A stretch of DNA of 64,000 bases from UBA1672 sp964352665 (GCA_964352665.1 CAYGSJ010000007.1:77011-141010); one strand, 5' to 3'; numbered from the stretch's first letter, positions 1 through 9,803 are shown. Numbers and translations: made by a program. The notes: a model not told the origin generated them from the letters alone.

Positions 1-2489
1 ATCAGCACCGAAGTCAACATCAAGATCACCTGAAACCTGAAGTGGTCCGCCATCTAGATTTGTTTCATCAACGCGTGCAAAGTCAGGGCCAATGTCTGGC
101 GTATCATCATGAACATCCAGTGTAATGAATGTTGTTTTAACATCGCCATCCGCATCAGTAACATTCACACCGAAGATCAACCAACCAACATCAAAGTCAC
201 CATGGTCAACAGGGCCATACATTGTAATTGTGTATTCACCGGTTTCTGAATCCATCGTCACAGTAAAGATCACTGTTCCATCCGGTGTTGTTCCAACCAA
301 TTCACCATCCGCATTAAAAGCAAATGTTACAGGCTCGCCGCCCGAAGTTAGCTGNNNNNNNNNNNNNNNNNNNNNNNNNNNNNNNNNNNNNNNNNNNNNN
401 NNNNNNNNNNNNNNNNNNNNNNNNNNNNNNNNNNNNNNNNNNNNNNNNNNNNNNATTCACCATCCGCATTAAAAGCAAATGTTACAGGCTCGCCGCCCGA
501 AGTTAGCTGAATCGGGTCGCCTGCAGGATCAAGTTTGAACATCACATCGCCGGAAAGTGCTACTGAACCGCCGCCATCTGCACCAAAATCAAAATTAAGT
601 GTATTGGTTACAACAACCGGACCAACTTCAAGTCCAGCTTCGCTTACCGCATTGCCTTGTGGATTTGCATCCGGACAATCATCATGAACATCCAGTGTAA
701 TGAATGTTGTTGTGACATCACCATCACCATCGGTAACATTTACGCCGAAGATCAACCAACCAACATCAAAGTCACCGTGATCAACAGGGCCATACATTGT
801 AATTGTATATTCACCGGTTTCAGGATCCATCGTTACAGAAAAAATAACAGTGCCGTCAGGCGTTGTTCCAACCAATTCACCATCTGCATTAAATGCAAAT
901 GTTACAGGCTCGCCGCCCGAAGTTAGCTGTATCGGGTCACCTGCAGGATCAAGTTTGAACATCACATCGCCGGAAAGTGCTACTGAACCTGCGCCGTCTG
1001 CACCAAAATCAAAATTAAGTGTATTGGTTACAACAACCGGACCAGCTTCAAGTCCAGCTTCGCTTACCGCATTGCCTTGTGGGTTTGCATCAGGGTGTGC
1101 GTCATGAACATCCAAAGTAATGAATGTTCTTGTGACATCACCATCACCATCGGTTACGTTCACACCGAAGATCAACCAACCAACATCAAAGTCGCCATGA
1201 TCAACAGGGCCATACATTGTAATTGTATATTCACCGGTTTCAGGGTCCATCGTTACAGAAAAGATCACTGTTCCATCCGGTGTTGTTCCAACCAATTCAC
1301 CATCCGCATTAAATGAAAATGTTACAGGCTCGCCGCCTGAGGTCAGCTGTATCGGGTCGCCTGCAGGATCAAGTTTGAACATCACATCGCCGGAAAGTGC
1401 TACTGAACCGCCGCCATCTGCACCAAAATCAAAATTAAGTGTATTGGTTACAACAACCGGACCATGCTCAAGCCCGTTTTCGCTAACACCATTACCTTGT
1501 GGCGATGCTGTCGGACCATCATCAAGAACATCAATTGAAATAACACCAGATGATGAGTCACCGTCACTGTCTGTGGCGTCTACACCAAATGTGAATGTCC
1601 AAGCATCATTAGGATCTGTTCCATCGGCATGATCAATAACACCTGTCAATGTGAAGGTATAAGTACCATCCGCATTAATCTGAAGTGTGAAAACATCTTC
1701 GCCGCCTGCTGAACCTGTATATGTTCCTGTTGCGGGATCAAATGTTACAACAATTGTCTCTCCGCCAGATGTTGCGCCGCCAGTATCAAAAGTGCCGTTA
1801 CCGGCGATTGTTCCCGGGCCATCATCACCATAATCAACAAAGACTTCACCAGAGAAACTTGTTTCTCCGCCATTTAGATGTGATTCATCAACGCAACCTC
1901 TGCCACCCAGAACTTCTGGAATATCATCCGGCTCGGCTGGTGTTGCCGGGCCTTGAGCTGCTTCAAGACCGCCACGGTCTGTAAATGTTGTCACACCATA
2001 TTGAAGAGCCGTCGGATCAATTGGACCAACATCTTCAAGAGAAATAATGCCCTGAGGGTCGAAACTACTTTGGAAACCATAACCACCACCAGATGGTGCA
2101 CCCAGATCACCTGCAGCAGGTTCTACCTGCGCGAGTTGTTCTGCTAATTCTGCTTGTGCTTCTTCGCCTTGTGCAGCCTCTTCGCCGGCTGTAGGCTCTA
2201 TTGTTGCTGCGTCTTGCGCCTGATCAGCAATAGAGGATAATTCGTTTTCAGATGGCGTTTCAACGTCGCCCTCAACTTCTTTTACATCACCTTCTCCCGA
2301 TGACGCTGTTTCTGATCCTTCTTCACCTGATTCGTCTTCTGCCGATTCAATCAATAACTCATCACGCAAACCTTCAATTGTTGCGTCTAAAACCAACCCG
2401 CCATCGGGTATGACACATATTTCGCCGGAAAGATTTGCATCTATTCCACGTGTTTCTTCTGCTACAATTTTTTGATTCTGATTCGTCAT
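1..2489 (-). CDS. Giant repetitive secreted adhesin (T1SS-143/DUF5801-like repeats), partial
   Basis: The gene starts at 2489 with an AAGGAG ribosome site about 9 nt upstream and runs off the left edge of the window. The first ~150 residues are acidic and Ala/Glu/Gly-rich with no classical signal peptide. A Gly-rich linker and a 'PTALQYG' segment follow, as is common before the repeats of alphaproteobacterial type I-secreted adhesins. Then come a divergent module (VDESHLNGG...) and near-identical 140-residue modules containing 'TNTLNFDFGADG', 'SGDVMFKLDPAGD' and 'VNVTDGDGDV'. Asp/Gly-rich turns suggest Ca2+-dependent beta-sandwich folding. After the gap, bases 1-354 still encode this type of module (…DVHDDTPDIGPDFARVDE…), but in a frame shifted by the arbitrary gap length. 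Surface attachment or biofilm function and secretion through a LapBCE-type exporter are inferred from the family. The C-terminal RTX/secretion signal lies outside the window. Confidence 0.8.
61..1480 (-). repeat. 420-bp coding tandem repeats of the adhesin
   Basis: The same segment (for example gttacaggctcgccgcc) recurs at 481, 901 and 1321, an exact 420-bp (140-codon) period. Nucleotide identity between units is very high, so the units are recent copies or are being homogenised. Another copy of the marker lies at 326, only 155 bp from its neighbour because the assembly gap falls between them. Confidence 0.9.
355..454. other. Assembly gap (100 N) inside the tandem repeats
   Basis: Exactly 100 N, the conventional size for a gap of unknown length. 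Both flanks carry the same repeat sequence (caccatccgcattaaaag… through …gaagttagctg). If the 420-bp period holds, the missing DNA is 365 bp, or 365 plus a multiple of 420. Any such length also restores the reading frame between the flanks. Confidence 0.95.
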
Positions 2490-2560
2490 AGAATTTACTC
2501 CTTGTCCCTACTTTTAACCCTTAGCTGGCAGCGTTTTAAGGCCAGCCTCCAACTTAATTC

Positions 2561-2575
2561 TTAACAATTTATTAA
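2561..2575. promoter_or_regulatory. Perfect CtrA-type box upstream of the adhesin
   Basis: TTAA-caattta-TTAA matches the full CtrA consensus TTAA-N7-TTAA and lies 72-86 bp upstream of the adhesin start codon. It is within the 281-bp spacer 2490-2770 between serA and the adhesin gene. That spacer otherwise holds only AT-rich DNA. A partial extra half-site (TTAA at 2554) precedes it. Confidence 0.55.
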
Positions 2576-2770
2576 CGAAGTTGAGCCTTGTATAACAGAA
2601 ATAAAGCGCCCCTGTCAAAGAAATTATGACAAAACCTAAAGCTAAACCCTTTCAAACACTTAGAAAAGTAATTTTACATAATATTTATATCAATCCAAGA
2701 CATAATATTACAATACACGAACGATGGCGCGAATCAGTCCTGAAAAATACAAACTTTCTTGCAAATTTAG

Positions 2771-4354
2771 CTATTCGTTAAAATGAAGACGGCGTGCATT
2801 ACGAATTTGTGGTAATTTTTCTATATTTTTAAATAGCTTATCAGATAACGGCTCGTCCAGAGATACCAGACATATGGCTGTTTCGCCGCTCCCTTTCCTT
2901 CCAAGACGGAAATCCGCAATATTTTGTCCTGCATCGGCCAAAATAGTTCCCAAGCCACCGATTAATCCCGGTTTGTCTTCGTTTCTTATAAAAAGCATGT
3001 TTTCGGCGAGTTTTACTTCTATAGGTACGCCTTCTATATTCACAATCCGCGGCTCCTTGCCGGTAAAGAGCGTCCCGCTGACATTTCTATCGTTTTCTGC
3101 GGTCTTTACCACAAGATTAATAAGCGAACGCCAATCCTTACCGTCATTATCGTAACTTTGCCTGATCTGGATGCCCCTGCTCTCGGCCACCTGCATCGCA
3201 TTAACCATGTTCACACTGTCCAATTGACTGCCCAGCAAATGTGCAATCAGTGTTGAGGTGATGGGATCGGTGTTTACACTTGTGATTGTCCCAAGATATT
3301 CAATCTCGATTCCTGTAATCGCGTCTTCTGTGATTTGCCCGGCCATAGAGCCTAATTGCTCGGCAAGTTTTAGATAAGGCTTTAATTTCGGGGCATCTTC
3401 GGCAGAGATAGAAGGCATATTCAGTGCATTGGTAACCGCCCCTTTCAGAAGGTAGTCGGACATTTGTTCGGCAACCTGAATGGCTACGTTGACCTGCGCC
3501 TCTGTCGTTGAAGCCCCAAGATGCGGTGTACAGATAACCTTTTCATGCCCAAAAAGAATATTGCTGGTCGCGGGCTCTACTTCGAAAACATCCAGAGCCG
3601 CACCAGCGACTTTGTCGCTATCAAGCGCCATCTTAAGATCTTCTTCCACAATCAAACCACCGCGCGCGCAATTAACAATATGCACGCCATCCTTCATTTT
3701 TGCGATGGAGCCTTTGTTGATTATGCCGAGTGTATGCTCGTTTTTAGGAACATGGAGCGTAATAAAATCGGACTTCTTTAACAGATCATCCAGATCCACT
3801 TTCTCTACGCCTATTTCCTTTGCGCGGTCCTCGGTTAGAAACGGATCAAAGGCAATGACTTTCATGTGAAGGCCCAGTGCCCGATCAGCAACAATTGATC
3901 CAATGTTACCGCAACCAATCACACCACAGGTTTTGTTGAATAATTCTGTGCCCATGAAACGCTTTTTTTCCCACTTTCCCGCGTGGGTGCTTTGATTTGC
4001 CTGCGGAATATCACGCGCCAAAGACATCATCATAGAGATTGCATGTTCAGCCGTTGTAATAGAATTACCAAAGGGCGTGTTCATGACAACAATACCCGCG
4101 GCAGTAGCGGCAGGGATATCTACGTTATCAACGCCAATACCTGCGCGGCCGACCACCTTAAGGTTAACGGCCTTTGCGATCATATCTTTGGTAACTTTTG
4201 TGACAGAACGAATAGCAAGACCATCATACTGGCCTATAATATCCATCTGCTCTTCTACAGATAGACCGGGTTTAAAATCAACTTCGATACCGTTTTTTTC
4301 AAAAATATCTGCCGCAAGTTTGTCCAACTTGTCGCTAATCAGAACTTTGGGCAT
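2771..4354 (-). CDS. serA: D-3-phosphoglycerate dehydrogenase
   Basis: This is the first enzyme of serine synthesis, oxidising 3-phosphoglycerate to 3-phosphohydroxypyruvate with NAD+. The protein has 527 aa, the long type with an ASB/intervening domain and a C-terminal ACT domain. Visible features are the Rossmann GxGxxG (GCGNIG, 147-152), catalytic Arg231 in CARGG, Glu260, and His278 in HLGAST. The ACT domain begins near residue 450 (ENMLFIRNEDKPGLIGGLG) and suggests allosteric control by serine. It lies 3 bp downstream of serC on the same strand, so the two are co-transcribed. Confidence 0.96.
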   Translation of the reverse strand: MPKVLISDKLDKLAADIFEKNGIEVDFKPGLSVEEQMDIIGQYDGLAIRSVTKVTKDMIAKAVNLKVVGRAGIGVDNVDIPAATAAGIVVMNTPFGNSITTAEHAISMMMSLARDIPQANQSTHAGKWEKKRFMGTELFNKTCGVIGCGNIGSIVADRALGLHMKVIAFDPFLTEDRAKEIGVEKVDLDDLLKKSDFITLHVPKNEHTLGIINKGSIAKMKDGVHIVNCARGGLIVEEDLKMALDSDKVAGAALDVFEVEPATSNILFGHEKVICTPHLGASTTEAQVNVAIQVAEQMSDYLLKGAVTNALNMPSISAEDAPKLKPYLKLAEQLGSMAGQITEDAITGIEIEYLGTITSVNTDPITSTLIAHLLGSQLDSVNMVNAMQVAESRGIQIRQSYDNDGKDWRSLINLVVKTAENDRNVSGTLFTGKEPRIVNIEGVPIEVKLAENMLFIRNEDKPGLIGGLGTILADAGQNIADFRLGRKGSGETAICLVSLDEPLSDKLFKNIEKLPQIRNARRLHFNE

Positions 4355-4357
4355 TGG

Positions 4358-5551
4358 CTAGCTTCCATGCATTTGTGCTTTGGTATTTTCAAAAGCCCAA
4401 TCAAGCCATGGCGTTACTTCCTGAAGATCTGTCATGGATACCGTTGCTCCGCACCAGACCCTCAAGCCCATAGGGGCGTCCCTATGGCTTTTAATATCGT
4501 GGGCTACGTCTTCATCTTCCAGAATTTGCGTCATGGACTTTATGAAATCCTTCTGCCCTTCCGGACTCAAAGATGCAAACCATCCATCAACAATCTTGAG
4601 GCACACCGATGTTTTTGAACGTATATTTTCATCAGTAGCCAGAAAATCTATCCAGTCTGTATCTTGAACCCATTTTTCGATGGTGCTGTAATTAATTTCT
4701 ACGCGCCTGGTCGACGCCTCCAGACCACCACAATGATCAACCCAGTCAAGCGCATCAAGACAGTCCTCTACAGACAGCATTGAGGGTGTGTTTAGTGTCT
4801 CGCCGAGAAACAAACCTTCATTTAGTTTTTTGTTATCTCCCGCCCCTTTTGTCATGCGGAAGATTCTAGGAAGCGGACGATTTTCAGGCGTGTAACTTTC
4901 CAAACGCTCAACCGCGCGCGGTGATAAAACAATCATACCGTGAGCGGCCTCCCCCCCCAGAACTTTTTGCCATGACCATGTCGTTACATCAAGTTTGTCC
5001 CAGGGAAGATCGTAGGCAAACACTGCTGATGTTGCGTCACAAAACGTGAGCCCCTCACGCTTATCGGAAATCCAGTTCCCGTCAGGCACGCGCACACCGC
5101 TGGTCGTTCCATTCCATACAAACACACAATCACGTGACGGATCGGCCTGTGATAAATCCGGCAGTTTGCCGTATTCTGCTTGAAAAGTGCGCACATCATC
5201 GATTTTGAGATGTTGTGTAATATCATCAACCCATATGTTGGAAAAAACTTCCCAGCCAAAAACGTCAACCCCACGCGCACCGAGCATCGACCACATTGCC
5301 ATTTCAAAAGCACCGGTATTAGAACCCGGAACGATTGCAATTTTGTAATCTGCCGGAATTCCGAGTAATGAGCGATGGTGGTCAATGACCGCCTTCAGTT
5401 TTTCTTTTCCATCTTTCGAACGATGAGAGCGCCCAACAAGAGCATTAGACAGTTTGTCCAGAGTCCATCCCGGACGCTTTGCCGCAGGGCCTGAAGAAAA
5501 ATTAGGATTTTTAGGTTTGATTGCAGGTTTTTGCATATTTGGTTTTACCAT
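4358..5551 (-). CDS. serC: Phosphoserine aminotransferase
   Basis: A PLP enzyme that converts 3-phosphohydroxypyruvate plus glutamate to phosphoserine. The protein has 397 aa from the ATG at 5551. An in-frame TTG at 5590 would add 13 residues (MNITSYF…), but these are not family-like and no ribosome site supports that start. Motifs include NFSSGPAAKRPGW near the N-terminus and the lysine segment SWQKVLGGEAAHG that carries the PLP Schiff base. The sequence is the alphaproteobacterial/archaeal SerC type rather than the E. coli type. It is immediately upstream of serA and divergent from serB across about 115 bp, which must hold both promoters. Confidence 0.94.
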   Translation of the reverse strand: MVKPNMQKPAIKPKNPNFSSGPAAKRPGWTLDKLSNALVGRSHRSKDGKEKLKAVIDHHRSLLGIPADYKIAIVPGSNTGAFEMAMWSMLGARGVDVFGWEVFSNIWVDDITQHLKIDDVRTFQAEYGKLPDLSQADPSRDCVFVWNGTTSGVRVPDGNWISDKREGLTFCDATSAVFAYDLPWDKLDVTTWSWQKVLGGEAAHGMIVLSPRAVERLESYTPENRPLPRIFRMTKGAGDNKKLNEGLFLGETLNTPSMLSVEDCLDALDWVDHCGGLEASTRRVEINYSTIEKWVQDTDWIDFLATDENIRSKTSVCLKIVDGWFASLSPEGQKDFIKSMTQILEDEDVAHDIKSHRDAPMGLRVWCGATVSMTDLQEVTPWLDWAFENTKAQMHGS

Positions 5552-5667
5552 TGTTAAGATATACGTGTTAAAATACGATGTAATATTCAAGTTCTATTGC
5601 AGTTATAAAAGACTGGCGCGTCTTTTTCTATAGTTTATTGCATAAACCCCGAGGTTAAAAACAGACA

Positions 5668-6564
5668 ATGACGCATGTGCTGACGTTGGTTGCATCAACC
5701 CAAGATTTTCCTGTTACAAAAAAGCACTTCAGGGAAATCGAGGATATTATCGGCTATTACAATCTTAAATTCACCAGCAAGCTTGTCTGGCTTGATAAAA
5801 TGATCGCAGCAGAAGTTGCCCTTTCGGGGGGAACCCATTCTTCGTTAACGCTTCATTTAAGAGAGTTTCTTGCCAAGGAGCAAATAGATTTCTTTATCAC
5901 CAAGAACGAGCACAGAGAGAAGAAGCTGCTCATGGCCGATATGGATAGTACAATCGTGGCCGCCGAAACGTTGGATGAACTTGCCGAATATGCAGGAATT
6001 AAGGAACAAATTGCCCTTATAACGCAGCGCGCTATGGAGGGTGAAATTGACTTTCACGACGCCTTAAAAGAGCGCGTTGCCCTTTTAAAGGGGCTTAAAA
6101 CCACGGCTCTACAAGCCACATTAGAGGAAACGGCCCTTAATCAGGGTGCAAAAACAGTCATTCAGACGATGAGGAAGCGCGGCGTAACCTGTGTTCTGGT
6201 CTCTGGTGGTTTTACCTTCTTTACACAGGCAATAGCAGATCGGTGCGGTTTTAACTTTAACCATGGCAATATTCTTGAAATCAAGAACGAAGAGCTTACA
6301 GGGGTGGTTATTCCGCCGATTCTGGATAAATATGCAAAACTTGACTTTTTAGAAAGCTATATCAAAGACTTAGGCCTTATTTATGACGACTGCCTTGCTA
6401 TTGGTGACGGTGCAAATGACATTCCAATGCTTAAAAAAGCAGGTTTGGGCATAGGATATTACCCCAAAAAGGCCGTTCAAGACGAAATAGAAAACTGCAT
6501 ATTATACGGTGATTTGACGACAATCTTGTTTGCACAGGGGTTTTCAAGAAAGCATTTTCTTTGA
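5668..6564 (+). CDS. serB: Phosphoserine phosphatase
   Basis: A HAD-superfamily phosphatase that performs the last step of serine synthesis. The protein has 298 aa. An N-terminal regulatory-type region of ~80 aa is followed by HAD motif I DMDST at 91-95, motif II with SGGFTFF, and motif IV GDGANDIPML. It is transcribed divergently from serC-serA, so the three serine genes form one locus. Confidence 0.95.
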   Translation: MTHVLTLVASTQDFPVTKKHFREIEDIIGYYNLKFTSKLVWLDKMIAAEVALSGGTHSSLTLHLREFLAKEQIDFFITKNEHREKKLLMADMDSTIVAAETLDELAEYAGIKEQIALITQRAMEGEIDFHDALKERVALLKGLKTTALQATLEETALNQGAKTVIQTMRKRGVTCVLVSGGFTFFTQAIADRCGFNFNHGNILEIKNEELTGVVIPPILDKYAKLDFLESYIKDLGLIYDDCLAIGDGANDIPMLKKAGLGIGYYPKKAVQDEIENCILYGDLTTILFAQGFSRKHFL

Positions 6565-6579
6565 AATAACGGCAAAATT

Positions 6580-6594
6580 TTAAGTACTGTTTAA
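6580..6594. promoter_or_regulatory. Perfect CtrA-type box upstream of the AAA+ gene
   Basis: TTAA-gtactgt-TTAA matches the full TTAA-N7-TTAA consensus and lies 74-88 bp upstream of the start at 6668. The 103-bp spacer 6565-6667 is AT-rich and shows no other gene. Confidence 0.55.
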
Positions 6595-6667
6595 TATTCT
6601 GTCGCTACTCTGGAATACAGTTGGTTTCTAAGATACACTAATTCTAGTGAATGATGAGATTTAGATT

Positions 6668-7972
6668 ATGTCAGAAAAGTGGGACTATTCCATACCAGAC
6701 GATAAGCTGGAGGAGTTAATCAAGAACTACTGTACGGACTTTACGGCTCTTGAACGTGAAGGTCGCTATGGGCCTATTACTGGTCGTGATAAGGAAATCA
6801 GCGACTGCGTTCTGATTTTGCTTCAAAAAGGCCGTAAAAACGTTTGTTTCCTAGCCCCTGCCGGTGTTGGTAAGACGGCCGCTGTTGTTGGTCTGGCGCA
6901 ACAAATTGTTGCAGAAAATGTTCCGGAATACCTCCATAATTCGCGTGTGATTGAAGTCGACCTTGCCCGTATGGCATCGGGAACCGCAACCCGCGCGGAG
7001 TTTCAGGATCGTTTCCTCCCTTTGTGTAAGGGTGTGGCCGAGCGTTATCACAACCCTGATAGTCCCAAAATCATTCTGTTTCTGGACGAGATCCACCAGA
7101 TTATGCCCAATTGTGTAGGAAGTTCTTACGCTGGTTTATCTGATACTATTAAACCTTATCTAACGGCCGGTGACTTGCTTATGATCGGTGCGACTACATT
7201 GGATGAATTTCGTATGTATGTCGCGCAAGACCCTGCTATGGATCGTCGTTTCCAGAAGGTGTTTCTCAAAGTACCGAATATTCATGAAACCTATGCCATT
7301 ATGAAGGCATTGCGTCCTGGTCTGGAGAAGCACCATAACGTCACGATGACCAATGAGGATCTTATGCTTATTGTCTATCTGACCGAAGAACATATGCGCA
7401 AAAGAAACCAGCCGGATAAATCGATTATTACGGCCGATGCCGCACTGGCTTATCACGTTATGAATCATGGTGTAGATCAGAACCTAACCAAAGAGTCTAT
7501 TTATTATATGGTTGCCCGTGAAACCGGTCTTAATGCCAAAGCCATGCATGACGACAAACTCATTAAAAAGGTACGTGAAGATGTAGAGATTTGTGAGGGA
7601 GAAGTAGATGTTACGCAGGATGATGAGAATAAAGAAGGTTATGATCCTTCTAAAAAACTTAAAGATGTTAAAATGGACGAAGAATTCCAGAAAGAAATGG
7701 CAAAAGCCGAAAAAGACATTCTTGAGCGCAAACAACAAGCCCTGCAGAACGCACAAGCCGCTGTCGGTGAAGATAGCAAAGAGGATACAGACGATCTTGC
7801 CGAAAAGCTTGCCGAAAAGCTCGAGCAAAAACTTGATGCCAAACTTGATGAAAGATTAGCGCAAAAAAATAAAGACGAAGAAGAGGCCGAAGCCAAGGCG
7901 GAAAAAGAAAAAGAAGAAGAGGATGAAGCAAAGCAGGACCTCATCTCTATTTCAGGGCGTGAAAAATCTTAA
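6668..7972 (+). CDS. Stand-alone ClpB-D1-like AAA+ ATPase with charged tail
   Basis: A 434-aa protein with one AAA+ module that resembles the first nucleotide-binding domain of ClpA/ClpB. Walker A is APAGVGKT at 63-70, Walker B is ILFLDE at ~136-141, sensor-type GATTLDEF is at ~174-181, and the arginine-finger segment DRRFQKV is at 192-198. There is no ClpN domain, no M-domain and no second AAA module. The pore-loop position that reads KYRG in ClpB reads ATRA here (about 107-110), so the substrate-gripping Tyr is absent. Residues ~300-434 are Lys/Glu-rich and probably coiled coil (EKLAEKLEQKLDAKLDERL). The role is unknown. A threading unfoldase is less likely than a remodelling or scaffold ATPase. 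The 3' end overlaps the convergent gene by 26 bp. Confidence 0.75.
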   Translation: MSEKWDYSIPDDKLEELIKNYCTDFTALEREGRYGPITGRDKEISDCVLILLQKGRKNVCFLAPAGVGKTAAVVGLAQQIVAENVPEYLHNSRVIEVDLARMASGTATRAEFQDRFLPLCKGVAERYHNPDSPKIILFLDEIHQIMPNCVGSSYAGLSDTIKPYLTAGDLLMIGATTLDEFRMYVAQDPAMDRRFQKVFLKVPNIHETYAIMKALRPGLEKHHNVTMTNEDLMLIVYLTEEHMRKRNQPDKSIITADAALAYHVMNHGVDQNLTKESIYYMVARETGLNAKAMHDDKLIKKVREDVEICEGEVDVTQDDENKEGYDPSKKLKDVKMDEEFQKEMAKAEKDILERKQQALQNAQAAVGEDSKEDTDDLAEKLAEKLEQKLDAKLDERLAQKNKDEEEAEAKAEKEKEEEDEAKQDLISISGREKS

Positions 7973-8966
7973 AGCCCCCTTCCTCGCAAATAGACTTACA
8001 GCTTGAAAATAACTGCATTAAACAAGATTCATATGGCAAATGGGCATTAGCCACCATGTAAAGCCGGCCACCTTTTGCCAATGCGGTATATGCTGTTTCT
8101 ATAAATTGCTTGCCGAGATCGATACTGGTTTTTTTCCCCTCGTGAAATGGTGGGTTCATAACAATAAAGTCAAAGGCGTTTTTGTAGGTCGTCTGCTGTG
8201 CCAGATCCATCCAGTCATACATGATTTCACAATCAGAAAAATCCAGATTTTTACGACAGGCGTCTATAGCCCTGATGTCTGAGTCAATGCAGGTGAGCTT
8301 GGAAATTCCTGTATAACGTTTTAATAGCGCGTGCGATAGATAGCCATAACCACATCCAAAATCCGCGCCCCTTCCCTTTAAGCTTTCGGGCATATTATTA
8401 ATGAGAAGTGCCGAGCCTTTATCGATTTTATTCCAGCCGTAAATGCCCGGTTGAGAAATAAAACTGCCCCCTAATACTTCTTGGGAAGAGCCTGTCTGTA
8501 TAGCTTTTTCAACCGCATCCAGATTGATGTCTGTTTTAATTGTCCAAACACAACGGGCTTTATTTTTTGTTAGATCACCTGTGCTGCTTATTCCGAATTC
8601 CTGCATTAATTTTTTTAAACGGCCACCGCCGGATTTATTGTCTGCCGAACAAAAAAATGTACCGCCTTTTTTCAATACCATCAAAGATTTTGCGATTAGA
8701 AATTTTGCTTCCACAATGTTTTTGGGAATAATCAGAAACACATAATCATATGTATTTTCTTCTTCCGGAATTTCCGGCGTTACTGCATAGCCGGCATCTT
8801 CGAATTTTTTTGTGTCTGTTTTAAAGAATTGTTGAATGTCGGTAGAAGAATTTACAACGGCAGATAAGTCAGCATGCATATGCGCATTTAGAAAAAGGGC
8901 ACGGACATTTTGCGTTGCGATGTTATTGCTACGCAGGCTATGTATAAGGGTTTCAACGGCAGACAT
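7947..8966 (-). CDS. RsmC/RlmG-type rRNA guanine-N2 methyltransferase
   Basis: A 339-aa protein with the two-domain layout of RsmC/RlmG: a degenerate N-terminal methyltransferase-like half and an active C-terminal half. The C-terminal half has SAM motif I (DFGCGYGYLS, about 203-212) and catalytic motif NPPF (about 271-274), as in enzymes making m2G in rRNA. The target (16S G1207 or 23S G1835) cannot be decided from the sequence. It lies 6 bp downstream of the membrane-anchored gene at 8973. Confidence 0.82.
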   Translation of the reverse strand: MSAVETLIHSLRSNNIATQNVRALFLNAHMHADLSAVVNSSTDIQQFFKTDTKKFEDAGYAVTPEIPEEENTYDYVFLIIPKNIVEAKFLIAKSLMVLKKGGTFFCSADNKSGGGRLKKLMQEFGISSTGDLTKNKARCVWTIKTDINLDAVEKAIQTGSSQEVLGGSFISQPGIYGWNKIDKGSALLINNMPESLKGRGADFGCGYGYLSHALLKRYTGISKLTCIDSDIRAIDACRKNLDFSDCEIMYDWMDLAQQTTYKNAFDFIVMNPPFHEGKKTSIDLGKQFIETAYTALAKGGRLYMVANAHLPYESCLMQLFSSCKSICEEGGFKIFHALK

Positions 8967-8972
8967 TAACCA

Positions 8973-9803
8973 TTACTCGAACATGTCTTTAAGCTGTTCG
9001 AATCCTTCTTTGACGCCATCGACCTTCTGATCGTAAGTCTTTTTGATATTACTTTTGAATACGTCAGCCGTACTAAGGCCTATATCATTGAGAGACTCAA
9101 GTGATAGCCCCTCTAAAAAACCTGCCTTGTTTGCGGTGTTGTTAAAGTTTTGGAGCACCGCACTCATGACTTGTTCCATCGCTTCTTGTGCAAGAATACC
9201 GTTTTCCTTTTCTCCAATACCGGTGAGATGAATATCCGGGGTTTTTATGGGTTTGAAATCGTGTTTAATTAAAGTAACGGACGGATGGAGTTGCGCCTGT
9301 GTTAACGCCATTTTTCTGATAATAACTTTGGGATCTTTGCTTGCATTCGCCTTATTGGAATCACTAGCGGTGCTTGCTTGCGCCCCTGCCGGATTATTCT
9401 TTCCTATGTTATTTTTCATGTCGCCAAGATTAGTTGTCTGGCCGACCACTTCCAAATAAACATCCGTGCCGTCAACTTTAATCGTTTTAAATGTTAGAAG
9501 TTCTTTTGAAAAATTTTCACCGGCGACTTCGATTTTTTTTATCGTAATGGCATTCGGTTTTTTATAGCCTTCCGGATTTGAAACCCTGATATCGCTAACG
9601 GTGACTGATTTTTGTTCCAGCTTTATATCCATTGCCCCGATTTTGACAGGAACGCCAAGAGCCTGACTTGCGTATTGCTCGGTAATCTGGAGCGCCAGAG
9701 AATTCATATTAACGTAAATATAAATCGCACCTGCGATGAATACGATTACCAGCAGACTGAACATATAAAGGCTGGCTTTTGCAGTTTTTTTGACAGCAGA
9801 CAT
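8973..9803 (-). CDS. Membrane-anchored AsmA-like protein
   Basis: A 276-aa protein from the ATG at 9803, preferred because GAAGGGA lies ~7 nt upstream. An in-frame start at 9833 would add 10 residues. One N-terminal membrane segment (about residues 8-30) is followed by a periplasmic region with AsmA-like opening features (LGVPVKIGAMDIKLEQKSVTVSDIRVSNPEG). Next are a Ser/Ala/Asn-rich linker and a predicted helical C-terminus. AsmA-family proteins act in envelope lipid homeostasis. The exact function is not known. Confidence 0.6.
   Translation of the reverse strand: MSAVKKTAKASLYMFSLLVIVFIAGAIYIYVNMNSLALQITEQYASQALGVPVKIGAMDIKLEQKSVTVSDIRVSNPEGYKKPNAITIKKIEVAGENFSKELLTFKTIKVDGTDVYLEVVGQTTNLGDMKNNIGKNNPAGAQASTASDSNKANASKDPKVIIRKMALTQAQLHPSVTLIKHDFKPIKTPDIHLTGIGEKENGILAQEAMEQVMSAVLQNFNNTANKAGFLEGLSLESLNDIGLSTADVFKSNIKKTYDQKVDGVKEGFEQLKDMFE

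Noticed and set aside
125..2147. Many 60-90 aa frames on the plus strand opposite the adhesin
   Set aside because: They recur with the 420-bp repeat and are antisense shadows of a strongly biased coding sequence.
4358..5590. Extended N-terminus of SerC from a TTG at 5590 (likewise gmd from 12850 and moeB from 32337)
   Set aside because: The added residues are not family-like. Internal ATG codons fit the family length, and fit the ribosome site for gmd and the operon overlap for moeB.
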